A model generated the notes under the pieces. It was not told the origin of the DNA and ran no database searches. It worked only from the letters and a program-made list of their open reading frames with translations. Shown piece by piece: positions 7,222 through 14,475 of a stretch of DNA of 21,031 nt. The translations under genes were made by a program, and so were the position numbers. This DNA comes from CS1-C013 sp964353745 (lineage in GTDB: Archaea; Aenigmatarchaeota; Aenigmatarchaeia; Aenigmatarchaeales; Aenigmatarchaeaceae): positions 1 to 21,031 of the forward strand of contig CAYGWD010000018.1 of the NCBI GenBank assembly GCA_964353745.1, given 5' to 3'. The stretch's first letter is position 1. The number at the start of each line of letters is the position of its first letter.

Positions 7222-7725
7222 ATGCAGACTCCAATTTGCGAAGTGTGTTTAAAGTCCGATATTCTATGCAATGCTTGCCAGGGCATGATAGAGCAAGGTT
7301 TGATGACCGCGGACGAGGTGGAGATAGCAAGATACATATACAGACTAAGCGACAAGATGAAAAGCATCAGAGACGTTAAGGTATTGAAGATAATTAACAG
7401 CGACGCTCTGATTATTATCACAGGCAGAGGGGACGCGCCAAAACTAGTGGGCAAGTCAGGCGCTGTTGTTAAAAAAATAGCGCAGAGATTTAAGAAATCC
7501 ATAAGGATTTTGGAGGAGTCTTCTAATTTCGAGGACTTTGTGGAGGAGCTGATATTCCCTACCCCTGTTAATGGCATCAACACACTGTACAGGAACAACG
7601 AGGAGATAATAAGGATAAGGGTTCCCGCTGTTCAAAGGAATCATCTTTTATTAAAGCCAGAAAGTTTTTCAAAAATAATCTCTAGCTTCTACAACAAGAA
7701 GGCCGAATTGATATTCGAGCTATAG
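7222..7725 (+). CDS. Archaeal NusA-like protein (zinc motif plus KH domain)
   Basis: The 167-aa product begins with a four-Cys zinc motif (Cys6, Cys9, Cys16, Cys19: ICEVCLKSDILCNAC), then a helix and a KH domain whose GxxG loop is GKSG (77-80) in KLVGKSGAVVKKIAQRF. The layout matches archaeal NusA-like/KH proteins, which lack the S1 and N-terminal RNA-polymerase domains of bacterial NusA. They are presumed to bind RNA during transcription or ribosome biogenesis; direct evidence is limited. TATAAATA at 7191-7198 gives a leaderless mRNA. The gene overlaps the convergent PAP2 gene by six bases at the stop. G/C-rich codons (AGG, GAC, GCC) are used more than in the neighbouring small gene, as expected for a core gene. 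Confidence 0.82.
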   Translation: MQTPICEVCLKSDILCNACQGMIEQGLMTADEVEIARYIYRLSDKMKSIRDVKVLKIINSDALIIITGRGDAPKLVGKSGAVVKKIAQRFKKSIRILEESSNFEDFVEELIFPTPVNGINTLYRNNEEIIRIRVPAVQRNHLLLKPESFSKIISSFYNKKAELIFEL

Positions 7726-8358
7726 CTTCAACGATTTTCTGATTTTCTCAATAGCCTTGTCTATTTTAATCTCAGTATTCTTGGTAGGCAAGTTCAAGAT
7801 AAAATTTCCAATAATAATTCCAATCAGGGAGCCGAACAAAGTGTCTATCGGATAATGAACGCCAATATAGATTCTGCTAATGGCCGTGAGAAATGCCAGG
7901 ACATAGAAGATGATTTTAAACTTCCAGTCCTTGCTAAAGGAGCTCAATATAGCATTGCCTGCAAAAACATTCTCAGAATGGCCTGATGGGAAACTGGATC
8001 CCATGTCTTCTATAAACAATATGTCTTTTACATTGTTTTCACTAGGTCTCTGCCTTAGAAAGGTCCACTTTAATGAAAATGACAGGATAGTGTTTATGGC
8101 AGCCGCATATAACAGGTATATTGAAAGTCTTTTATGGCCCTTAATCCAAAATATCACCACCAAAATGATCCAGAATAATGTTGAACCAAGATAATTCAAA
8201 GGAATGAAGATAGCATTTAACAAAGGGTTAGAGAGGCCGTTTATAATGCGGAATAGGCTCTCATCAATAGATATGGCCTGCTCCTTGAACAATATTAAGA
8301 CAACTGAGAAAACCAACAGGATTATTAAAAAGGCAATTATTTTTCCCGGATTCTTCAT
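7720..8358 (-). CDS. PAP2-family membrane phosphatase
   Basis: The 212-aa membrane protein carries the three phosphatase signature motifs: KWTFLRQRP (Lys97, Arg104-Pro105), FPSGHS (124-128 with His127), and SRIYIGVHYPID (Arg162, His168, Asp172). His168 is the phospho-acceptor and Asp172 its partner by family analogy. Hydrophobic segments at about 7-24, 45-71, 78-95, 130-140, 149-160 and 173-190 fit the six-helix type-2 phosphatidic acid phosphatase fold. The likely substrate is a lipid phosphate or polyprenyl diphosphate outside the membrane; in an archaeon this could be a dolichol-type carrier, which would suit the glycosylation sequons of surface proteins here, but the substrate cannot be read from sequence. 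It is divergent from the surface-protein gene at 8403, sharing a 44-bp promoter region. Confidence 0.9.
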   Translation of the reverse strand: MKNPGKIIAFLIILLVFSVVLILFKEQAISIDESLFRIINGLSNPLLNAIFIPLNYLGSTLFWIILVVIFWIKGHKRLSIYLLYAAAINTILSFSLKWTFLRQRPSENNVKDILFIEDMGSSFPSGHSENVFAGNAILSSFSKDWKFKIIFYVLAFLTAISRIYIGVHYPIDTLFGSLIGIIIGNFILNLPTKNTEIKIDKAIEKIRKSLKL

Positions 8359-8402
8359 AAATTATAAAAGGCGGATACAGTATAAATAATTAGAGTGGTT
8401 TG
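8359..8402. promoter_or_regulatory. Short divergent promoter between PAP2 and the surface-protein gene
   Basis: Both promoters fit in 44 bp. On the plus strand ATTATAAAAG (8371-8380) lies about 27 nt before ATG 8403. On the minus strand TTATTTATAC (8391-8382) lies about 28 nt before ATG 8358. Confidence 0.55.
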
Positions 8403-9599
8403 ATGAAAAGATTGATAATTTTGTCTCTGTTCATTCTTTTAGTGTTGTCAATATCGGTTAGGGCGGAAATAACAACTGACAAAACAAGTTATATGCCTGG
8501 CGAGACAGTAAACATCAGGTTAGACTATTCAAAGCCATTGACTGATGTCAAATTCAATATAATAAACCCGAATGGAAATGTGGAAATCTCGGGAACTCCC
8601 ATGAATAACATAAGCTCTAACATTTGGGGTTATAACTATACGTTGAGCACGAGGGCCTTGAACGGCACCTATGCCATAATTATAAATGCTTTGCAAGGGG
8701 GAGACGTAGTTAATGCAGGCATGCCAGTTCTAACATTTTCAGGAAGCTTTGATGTGCTGGCTTGGAACGTTAATACTTATCTGAACAAGGGTCGCTTCAC
8801 TCCCGGAGAAACAATAAACCTGACAGTGTTGATAACAGACAAATATTCTGACATTTTAACGTTCAAAGTTTTTTACAGCATAAGGGATTCTCTAGGAAAT
8901 AAGATCGAAGCCAAGAACCTCACTCTAACAGAGGTCAACAACGGTTTCACAGACGTTTATGAAATACCTGCTGGCTATCCTTTCGGCGCTTCTAACATCA
9001 ACATAACCTTAATCGATTCTGATGGTAGGACTTCAAATACAAACTTAGGTTTCTCTGTTTCAAAATCCCTTGCCATAACTCCTGATGCAATCAATGAGAC
9101 GGTGACTAACACGATTGAGAAGACTTTTGAGTTTGAGAATTTCATGGACTCTGACATTAACATAAGAAACATAGAAGTTTCTGACAGTCTGAAAGATGCG
9201 ATATTGATAGTGCAAAGACCTTATCTCATAACATCGAATAGCAAGGCTGTGATGAAAATAAGGATACTTGCAGCAAACATGACTCAAGGTTCTTACAGCG
9301 GTGTGATAGACATCTCTACTGACAAGGAAACCGTACCTATCTTTGTTAATTTGAAAATAATACCATCTGCCGGTCCCGGAGGAGATACTGGGGTAAGCTA
9401 TCCTGGAGACATTGACTATAGTTACATCATCTGGTATTTTGCCGCAGGAATTGTCGCGGTGATAATAACCCTGACAGCTCTAAGGTATAGAAAGATCATT
9501 AAGAAGAAGAAAGAGGAAAAGAAGAAACAGGAAGAAAAGAAAAAGAAGGAAAATAATTATTACAAGTCACAAGAAGAGTACAGAACAGAATATTATTAA
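8403..9599 (+). CDS. Membrane-anchored extracellular protein with Ig-like/macroglobulin-like domains
   Basis: The 398-aa product has a signal peptide (MKRLIILSLFILLVLSISVRA), a beta-rich ectodomain, one TM helix near the C terminus (about 345-363, IIWYFAAGIVAVIITLTAL) and a highly basic, Lys/Glu-rich cytoplasmic tail. The ectodomain begins ITTDKTSYMPGETVNI and later has NKGRFTPGETINLTV, a motif of macroglobulin MG2-like and Ig-like surface domains in archaea. Several N-x-S/T sequons are present. ATG 8403 follows a TATA-like box at 8371-8380; an immediately preceding TTG codon is not needed. A topology of exposed beta domains with a charged inner tail suits an S-layer-linked or cell-envelope scaffold, but no specific function can be assigned. 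Confidence 0.8.
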   Translation: MKRLIILSLFILLVLSISVRAEITTDKTSYMPGETVNIRLDYSKPLTDVKFNIINPNGNVEISGTPMNNISSNIWGYNYTLSTRALNGTYAIIINALQGGDVVNAGMPVLTFSGSFDVLAWNVNTYLNKGRFTPGETINLTVLITDKYSDILTFKVFYSIRDSLGNKIEAKNLTLTEVNNGFTDVYEIPAGYPFGASNINITLIDSDGRTSNTNLGFSVSKSLAITPDAINETVTNTIEKTFEFENFMDSDINIRNIEVSDSLKDAILIVQRPYLITSNSKAVMKIRILAANMTQGSYSGVIDISTDKETVPIFVNLKIIPSAGPGGDTGVSYPGDIDYSYIIWYFAAGIVAVIITLTALRYRKIIKKKKEEKKKQEEKKKKENNYYKSQEEYRTEYY

Positions 9600-9623
9600 A
9601 CTATTAAATTGTAAATTCTTATT

Positions 9624-10430
9624 ATGCCTACGAATGTCACAATCGATTATGCAAAGGCACAAGAGAAATATATTAATGCCAGGACTAGAGAAGAGAAAAT
9701 TGCTGCTCTAGAGGAAATGATAAAAGAAGCGCCATCGCATAAAGGGGGAGAAAACCTAAGAAAAGAATTGAAGCAGAGGCTAGCAAAATTAAAAGGACAG
9801 AAGAAAGCCAAATCCTCTAGAAGGAGCCTAATCACCAAAGAGGGGGACGCTCAGGTTTGTGTGATAGGCCTAACCCAGTCAGGCAAGTCTACGCTGTTAT
9901 CAAAATTAACCAATGCCGAGCCTGAGATATCTAATCATCCTTTCACAACCACTAAACCTGAAATAGGTACGTGCGAATTCGAGGGCGTAAAAATACAGAT
10001 GATAGAGATTCCTTCCAACTTCAAGCCGATGTTCATGAGCATTGTCCAAAGTTCGGACGGCATGGTCTTGATTTATAGGAATGAAAACGAACTGAAAGAA
10101 TTAAAGAGCATCCTATCAGGTTTCAGAATATATATACCATCGATTGAAATAAAACAAAACGATAGCATAGACAGGATAAAGAATGACATTTGGAACATTC
10201 TTGGTTTGATAAGAATCTACTGCAAGGAACCTGGAAAAAAGCCTGAGAGAAAGGCCCTGGTTCTTAGGAAAGGCTCCACTGTTGAGGACGCTGCCAGGAA
10301 CATTCATAAGGACTTTCTGAAATACTTTAGATTTGCTAGGGTCTGGGGTTCTTCAAAATATCCTGGGGAGCGAGTCGGCTCTGAATATGAATTGAAGGAC
10401 AAGGATATTCTAGAAATTCACATTGGTTAA
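9624..10430 (+). CDS. TGS-domain protein of the DRG/Obg class with a degenerate G domain
   Basis: The 268-aa product starts with a helical region typical of DRG GTPases (NARTREEKIAALEEMIKEA ... HKGGENLRKELKQRLAKLK, about 18-57), then G1 GLTQSGKST (82-90) and a switch-like HPFTTTKPEIG. Where G3 should be DxPG the protein reads IEIPSNFKP (127-135), and no G4 NKxD appears before the C-terminal TGS domain (about 193-268, LVLRKGSTVEDAARNIHKDF ... LKDKDILEIHIG). Canonical DRG proteins are about 365 aa; here the G domain is about 100 residues shorter. It may bind nucleotide weakly or act as a ribosome-associated scaffold. A TATA-like stretch (attaaattg, about 9603-9611) precedes ATG 9624. Confidence 0.82.
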   Translation: MPTNVTIDYAKAQEKYINARTREEKIAALEEMIKEAPSHKGGENLRKELKQRLAKLKGQKKAKSSRRSLITKEGDAQVCVIGLTQSGKSTLLSKLTNAEPEISNHPFTTTKPEIGTCEFEGVKIQMIEIPSNFKPMFMSIVQSSDGMVLIYRNENELKELKSILSGFRIYIPSIEIKQNDSIDRIKNDIWNILGLIRIYCKEPGKKPERKALVLRKGSTVEDAARNIHKDFLKYFRFARVWGSSKYPGERVGSEYELKDKDILEIHIG

Positions 10431-10461
10431 GCTTAAATCTTTATTGATTTTTAATCTAACT

Positions 10462-11178
10462 ATGTATATTGAAAATATCCATGCAAAAAATTGGGAAGAA
10501 ATCAGAGACTTCTTTTCTTTGGACTGTGAAGCTCCTCACTTGAAGCTTTTTAAGTATGGCGACACATCAGTCACTGAATTTAATTTAGATGCAAGCAATT
10601 TTTTAGGTATACCCAGAGGTTCTATATCTAATTCTCCTCCACCGTTTAAGGCCTATAATTATAGACTTTATGTTGATGATCGTAACCTTATTGTCTTAGG
10701 TGGTGTCGGTCTTTCCAGAACTCTCTTGAAAAATAGAAAGGAAGCAAGAATAGCTGACAAGAAGGAATTGATACATTCTGCTTTATCATTTTTAAGTCCT
10801 TTCTATACCATGCATACTGATATCATAATCACAGAACCTTCAAAGAGTTACTATAAAAGCTTTGAAGAAGGATTGTCTTGGGTATTTCTTAAGCAAATGG
10901 AAGCGGACGATAAAATAACAGATTTACGATTTAGAGTCACAAGAGATAAGTTTGCTTACGAAGATACAAAGATAATGGAAAATGTTCTAAAAGAAGTAGA
11001 TGCTGTCAGGAATCCAGAAGAATTCTTTAAAAAAAATAATAAAGAGTTAGATAAATTGGTTAGCTTGCCGTTTAGAATTAATGTCGAAGAGGACTATGAG
11101 AATTTCTTAAAATCAGAACCTAGATATGTTAGAAGATTAGGAAACAGATGGGAATATTTTAAACCAAAGTATCAATAA
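10462..11178 (+). CDS. Unknown soluble protein, 238 aa
   Basis: I place the start at ATG 10462: CTTAAATCTTTAT at 10431-10443 is a TATA-like box about 26 nt upstream, and an earlier TTG (10423) would lie inside the preceding gene. The protein has no signal peptide or TM helix. It is mixed alpha/beta, beginning MYIENIHAKNWEEIRDFF, with SRTLLKNRKEARIADKKELIHSALSFLSPFY in the middle and a charged helical C-terminal half. No catalytic or metal motif stands out and I do not recognise the family. Its AT-rich codon use (AGA, few AGG) resembles the accessory genes here rather than gatDE or the GTPases. Confidence 0.7.
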   Translation: MYIENIHAKNWEEIRDFFSLDCEAPHLKLFKYGDTSVTEFNLDASNFLGIPRGSISNSPPPFKAYNYRLYVDDRNLIVLGGVGLSRTLLKNRKEARIADKKELIHSALSFLSPFYTMHTDIIITEPSKSYYKSFEEGLSWVFLKQMEADDKITDLRFRVTRDKFAYEDTKIMENVLKEVDAVRNPEEFFKKNNKELDKLVSLPFRINVEEDYENFLKSEPRYVRRLGNRWEYFKPKYQ

Positions 11179-11185
11179 TCTTTCA

Positions 11186-11227
11186 GGTTATAATCTTAAC
11201 AAACATTGTTAACTATATATGATAACC
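11186..11227. repeat. 42-bp nested inverted repeat upstream of a promoter
   Basis: GGTTAT (11186-11191) pairs with ATAACC (11222-11227), and inside it TTAAC (11196-11200) pairs with GTTAA (11208-11212) around a 7-nt loop. It ends exactly where the TATA-like CTTTTATATTTT (11227-11238) of the next gene begins, so it looks like an operator or a terminator/operator combination. Confidence 0.5.
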
Positions 11228-11238
11228 TTTTATATTTT
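11227..11238 (+). promoter_or_regulatory. TATA box for the gene at 11256
   Basis: CTTTTATATTTT lies about 25 nt before ATG 11256 and predicts a leaderless mRNA for the two-gene unit. Confidence 0.6.
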
Positions 11239-11255
11239 CTAAGTAAACTATTATT

Positions 11256-11621
11256 ATGCCTATATCTGAGGGAGATATAACTCTGCCAGACGCCTGGCAC
11301 TCGAACATAGAGAAGAGCAAGGAAAAAGCTAGGAAAATGCTAAAGAAAGTCGTGGCTGTCGACCTGAACACCTCGATATTAATAGGTATTCTGGAAGACG
11401 TCATGGTGGACAAGCTGTTCAGGCTAAAGTATCCTTTCTGTAAACTGACAATAAGCAAGGTAAAGAGATACGGCATCAACGAGAAGCTAGAGGCAAAGGA
11501 AGACGAGCAGATATGCTTTGTCAACAAGCCTCAGATGATACTTGATATGAAAGAGCTTTCGACCAAGTTCCCGGAAATCTATGAGGATGTGCACGTGGAA
11601 ATGAAAAAGGGTGTCTACTGA
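11256..11621 (+). CDS. Conserved-looking small protein of unknown function
   Basis: The 121-aa acidic/basic soluble protein begins PISEGDITLPDAWHSNIEKSKEKARKMLKKV and has a central helical/hydrophobic stretch (AVDLNTSILIGILEDVMVDKLFRL) and the phrase LTISKVKRYGINEKLEA. I do not recognise it. The leaderless promoter, G/C-richer codon use like the core genes, and the TGATG overlap with a zinc-ribbon gene suggest a conserved housekeeping pair, perhaps in RNA or ribosome metabolism; that role is a guess from context. Confidence 0.7.
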   Translation: MPISEGDITLPDAWHSNIEKSKEKARKMLKKVVAVDLNTSILIGILEDVMVDKLFRLKYPFCKLTISKVKRYGINEKLEAKEDEQICFVNKPQMILDMKELSTKFPEIYEDVHVEMKKGVY

Positions 11622-11824
11622 TGGCCTTAAAGCAGATAGAGTCCAAAGGCAAGAGCGACATGGTTCCTTGCCCAAGGTGCGGAGAAGAGGCCATAATAAT
11701 AGACGGAAGATTCGTCCGATGGCTGACCTGTCCCAAATGTAAGTTCAAGAAGCTCATGGAAAAGGAAGACGAGAGGATAAAGATAACGCCTCTAAAGAAT
11801 TCTGGCATCTCAGATCAAGTTTAA
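11621..11824 (+). CDS. Small zinc-ribbon protein
   Basis: The 67-aa product has two CxxC knuckles, CPRCGEE (about 17-20) and CPKCKF (about 37-40), with 16 residues between them: a classic zinc ribbon. The rest is charged. Small zinc ribbons of this kind occur in archaeal transcription, translation and RNA-processing proteins. ATG 11621 overlaps the upstream stop (TGATG), so the two genes are translationally coupled. Its stop codon lies within the TATA-like box of the following gene. Confidence 0.75.
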   Translation: MALKQIESKGKSDMVPCPRCGEEAIIIDGRFVRWLTCPKCKFKKLMEKEDERIKITPLKNSGISDQV

Positions 11825-11830
11825 ATATTT
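11820..11830 (+). promoter_or_regulatory. TATA box overlapping the zinc-ribbon stop codon
   Basis: TTTAAATATTT is centred about 26 nt before ATG 11850 and includes the upstream gene's TAA (11822-11824). It shows that the gene at 11850 has its own leaderless promoter. Confidence 0.6.
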
Positions 11831-11849
11831 AACATTTCTAAAAACTGGT

Positions 11850-12179
11850 ATGACTGTTGAAAAAATAATAGAAAAATTAGAACTTCTAAAAAAAGAAAAT
11901 GATACTCACACAATTTATGAAAGCATGCATGAAACAAGAAAAGCTTTAGAAAATAAAGGCATGATTCCAAGGCCGGGAACATACAATCCTTCTGAGAGAA
12001 ATGGAATAATTTACTTCTTAGAATACATACAAACTGCTTGTGGAAATGCGGTAAGAGAATTCAAAAGAAATAATTCAATAGGATATGCCGAAGACATAAA
12101 TGATGTAAAAGAACATTTGAAATCTTTAATTACTGAGATTCGTCTGGCAGGCATAAAAGCAAAACCATCAAATGATTGA
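11850..12179 (+). CDS. Unknown helical protein, 109 aa
   Basis: The product is hydrophilic and mostly helical: MTVEKIIEKLELLKKEND at the start, then YESMHETRKALENKGMIPRPGTYN, then FLEYIQTACGNAVREFKRNN and a final amphipathic helix. There are no Cys pairs, no TM helices and no recognised motif. Its promoter overlaps the zinc-ribbon gene end. AT-rich codons differ from the preceding two genes. It could be a small regulatory or antitoxin-like protein, but no toxin partner is adjacent. Confidence 0.65.
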   Translation: MTVEKIIEKLELLKKENDTHTIYESMHETRKALENKGMIPRPGTYNPSERNGIIYFLEYIQTACGNAVREFKRNNSIGYAEDINDVKEHLKSLITEIRLAGIKAKPSND

Positions 12180-12182
12180 AAC

Positions 12183-12191
12183 TTATAAATA
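12183..12191 (+). promoter_or_regulatory. TATA box of the gatD operon
   Basis: TTATAAATA centred about 26 nt before ATG 12213 predicts leaderless initiation at the gatD start codon. Confidence 0.7.
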
Positions 12192-12212
12192 TTGACGAAG
12201 TAAATTCTTATT

Positions 12213-13571
12213 ATGCTTGACAATTATTCTGCTAAAATCAAGAAAGCCTTGAAAGGAATTAATATAGGAGACAGAATCTCAATAACCAAGGATAAGAAAA
12301 CTTATGAAGGATTGCTGATGCCTAGGAGTGAGATAGGCGATGAGAATTGCATTGTTCTAAAGCTTGATAACGGCTACAACATCGGCATAAGGTTCGAAGG
12401 CAAGATTAAAGTAGAGAAAGTAAAGAAACAAGAACCTAAAGAAATTAAGGAAGAGATGAAATTCGAAATGGGAAAAGAAAAGATAGAAAAAATAAAATTT
12501 GATGTTAAAAAACCGAAAATTTCTTTGGTGATGACAGGAGGAACTGTAATCTCCAGGGTCGACTACAGGACTGGTGGCGTTTCAGCTCTGGAAAAACCAG
12601 AAGAGTTATTGGTTAACATTCCCGAGTTAAAGGATTTTGTATGCATAAAAGACATCAAGACACCTTTCAGAAAGATGTCAGAAGATTTGGATTATAGGGA
12701 TTGGCAAAAACTAGCTACATTAGTTGCAAAAGAACTTGATGAGAGTCAAGGCGTGATATTAACGCATGGAACAGATACCATGCATTTCACTTCTGCAGCT
12801 TTATCATTTATGTTGAAGAATTTGTCCAAACCAGTTGTCTTAACAGGTTCGCAAAGATCTTCTGACAGGGGAAGCAGCGATGCTTTCATGAACATAGTCT
12901 GTTCTGCTCATGCAGCCATCTCCGACATAGCCGAGGTCGGGATATGCATGCACGCGACAGTTGATGATCACTATTGCCATTTCATAAGAGGTACAAAAGC
13001 TAGGAAACTTCATAGTACTAGAAGAGATGCTTTCAGGAGCATTAACGAGATGCCTCTGGCAAAGGTTTATCCAAACGGAAAGATTGACGTCATGAATGAG
13101 AACCATAAGAAAAGAAGCGATGAAAAAGTTGTGGCTGACATCAAGTTCGAACCAAAGATTGCCTTGTTAAAATCTTACCCCGGAAGCGAACCAGAGATTC
13201 TCGAGTTCCTTGTTAAGAAAGGATACAAAGGATTTGTTATCGAGGGAACTGGAATGGGCCATGTTCCAACTCTAGCAGAAAAATCTTGGATTCCTATGAT
13301 CAAGAAATTAATAAAGGATGGAATACCTGTTGTTATCGCGCCTCAGACAATTTATGGAAGAATCAATACTAGTGTTTATTCCAATTTAAGAACTCTTTAT
13401 CATGAGACAAAAGCAATCCCTGGAGAGGATATGCTCTCGGAAGTTGCCTACGTGAAGCTTGGATGGCTATTAGCTCATTATAAAGATATTGAAGATGTAA
13501 GAAAAATGATGTTAACTAACATTGCAGGAGAGATAACAGAAAGAAATGAGATAGACACTTTCTTGGTGTAA
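12213..13571 (+). CDS. gatD: Glutamyl-tRNA(Gln) amidotransferase subunit D (GatD)
   Basis: The 452-aa protein has the small N-terminal beta domain of GatD (about 15-70, IGDRISITKDKKTYEG ... NGYNIGIRFEGKIKV), a charged linker, and an L-asparaginase-type catalytic domain: VMTGGTV (about 106-112), ILTHGTDTMHFTSAAL (about 183-198) and LTGSQRSSDRGSSDA. These carry the catalytic Thr residues and the Thr-Asp pair of the asparaginase family. GatD releases ammonia from glutamine (or asparagine) and passes it to GatE, which converts Glu-tRNA(Gln) to Gln-tRNA(Gln) in the cytoplasm; the pathway replaces GlnRS in archaea. Length fits the family (about 430-450). It heads the operon gatD - MBL - cupin - gatE, with only two nt to the next start. 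Confidence 0.96.
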   Translation: MLDNYSAKIKKALKGINIGDRISITKDKKTYEGLLMPRSEIGDENCIVLKLDNGYNIGIRFEGKIKVEKVKKQEPKEIKEEMKFEMGKEKIEKIKFDVKKPKISLVMTGGTVISRVDYRTGGVSALEKPEELLVNIPELKDFVCIKDIKTPFRKMSEDLDYRDWQKLATLVAKELDESQGVILTHGTDTMHFTSAALSFMLKNLSKPVVLTGSQRSSDRGSSDAFMNIVCSAHAAISDIAEVGICMHATVDDHYCHFIRGTKARKLHSTRRDAFRSINEMPLAKVYPNGKIDVMNENHKKRSDEKVVADIKFEPKIALLKSYPGSEPEILEFLVKKGYKGFVIEGTGMGHVPTLAEKSWIPMIKKLIKDGIPVVIAPQTIYGRINTSVYSNLRTLYHETKAIPGEDMLSEVAYVKLGWLLAHYKDIEDVRKMMLTNIAGEITERNEIDTFLV

Positions 13572-13573
13572 AA

Positions 13574-14140
13574 ATGGCTGAAGTTAAAGTTTTAATTGAA
13601 GGATTTACAAATGCGGACTCAAAAGAAAAAGGAGAAGAAGAGAAAACCTGTGCAACAATTACTCTTGTAAAAGATAAGAATATCATAATGATTGTTGATC
13701 CAGGTGTTTTAGATAGTCAGGATATTCTAATTAAAAAATTAAAAGAAGAAAACTTAACTGTAAATGATGTAAATATAGTTTGTATCACCCATTCTCACAT
13801 AGATCATTATAGAAACATTGGAATGTTCCCTAAAGCAAAAACTCTTGAATATTTTGGTTTATGGAACGGTGGAAGTGTTGAAGATTGGAAAGAGCAATTT
13901 ACAGAAGATATAAGAATAATTAAGACTCCAGGTCACAATTATGATGGAATAAGTCTTTTAGTAAAAACTAAAAAAGGAATTGTTGCGATTGTTGGTGATG
14001 TTTTCTGGAAAGAAAGTTTTCCTGAAGATGATCCTTATGCTTCTGACAAAGAAAAATTAAAAGAAAGTAGAAAGAAAATTTTAGAGCTTGCAGATTATAT
14101 TATTCCTGGTCACGGCAAGATGTTCAAGGTGAAAAAATGA
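13574..14140 (+). CDS. MBL-fold metallo-hydrolase
   Basis: The 188-aa protein has the full metal-site set of the metallo-beta-lactamase fold: THSHIDH (His73, His75, Asp77, His78), His121 in TPGHNYDG, Asp142 in VGDVFW, and His180 in IPGHGKMF. The size and the TPGH/PGHG phrasing resemble compact MBL hydrolases of the glyoxalase II/MBLAC1 kind; the substrate (thioester, phosphodiester or other) cannot be told. The start is supported by GGTG at 13566-13569. It sits two nt after gatD and overlaps the cupin gene by ATGA, so it is co-translated within the gatDE operon. Its codons are more AT-rich than those of gatD and gatE, which suggests separate ancestry of the insert. Confidence 0.9.
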   Translation: MAEVKVLIEGFTNADSKEKGEEEKTCATITLVKDKNIIMIVDPGVLDSQDILIKKLKEENLTVNDVNIVCITHSHIDHYRNIGMFPKAKTLEYFGLWNGGSVEDWKEQFTEDIRIIKTPGHNYDGISLLVKTKKGIVAIVGDVFWKESFPEDDPYASDKEKLKESRKKILELADYIIPGHGKMFKVKK

Positions 14141-14475
14141 TAATCAAAAAATCAGAAAGAAAAGAGTTCAAAAACAGCCCTGTTTGTACAGCTTATGAAT
14201 ATTCATTTGATGACAAAGACATTAATGTAGCATTTATAGAAATAAAAGGAAGATATCCTGAAAAGGGCAGAGTTACAAACAAAGTTTGTAAAGAAATTGT
14301 ATTTGTTACTAAAGGTAAAGGAAAAATTGAAATAGATAGAAAAGAATTGTTAATAAGTGAAGGTGATTCAGTTTTTATTCAACCTAACCAAAAATACTTT
14401 TTTGAAGGAAAATTATCAATTACAGCTTCTTGTCACCCTACTTGGTATCCAGAGCAACATATAGAATGTGATTAA
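14137..14475 (+). CDS. Small single-domain cupin
   Basis: The 112-aa protein shows a cupin beta-barrel pattern: GRVTNKVCKEIVFVTKGKGKIEI (motif 1 region) and ISEGDSVFIQPNQKYFFEG (motif 2 region), ending with SCHPTWYPEQHIECD. The usual His-x-His of motif 1 is replaced (Asn-Lys-Val-Cys-Lys-Glu), so the metal site, if any, is unusual; a Cys, Glu and the late His residues are candidates. It could bind a small ligand or act as a non-metal isomerase-like fold. AGGTGA at 14127-14132 is its RBS. It overlaps the MBL gene by ATGA and is directly followed by gatE with no spacer. Confidence 0.82.
   Translation: MIIKKSERKEFKNSPVCTAYEYSFDDKDINVAFIEIKGRYPEKGRVTNKVCKEIVFVTKGKGKIEIDRKELLISEGDSVFIQPNQKYFFEGKLSITASCHPTWYPEQHIECD

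Noticed and set aside
10423..10461. TTG start extending the 238-aa gene into the preceding gene
   Set aside because: The extension covers the TATA-like box, and ATG 10462 is at the proper distance from it.
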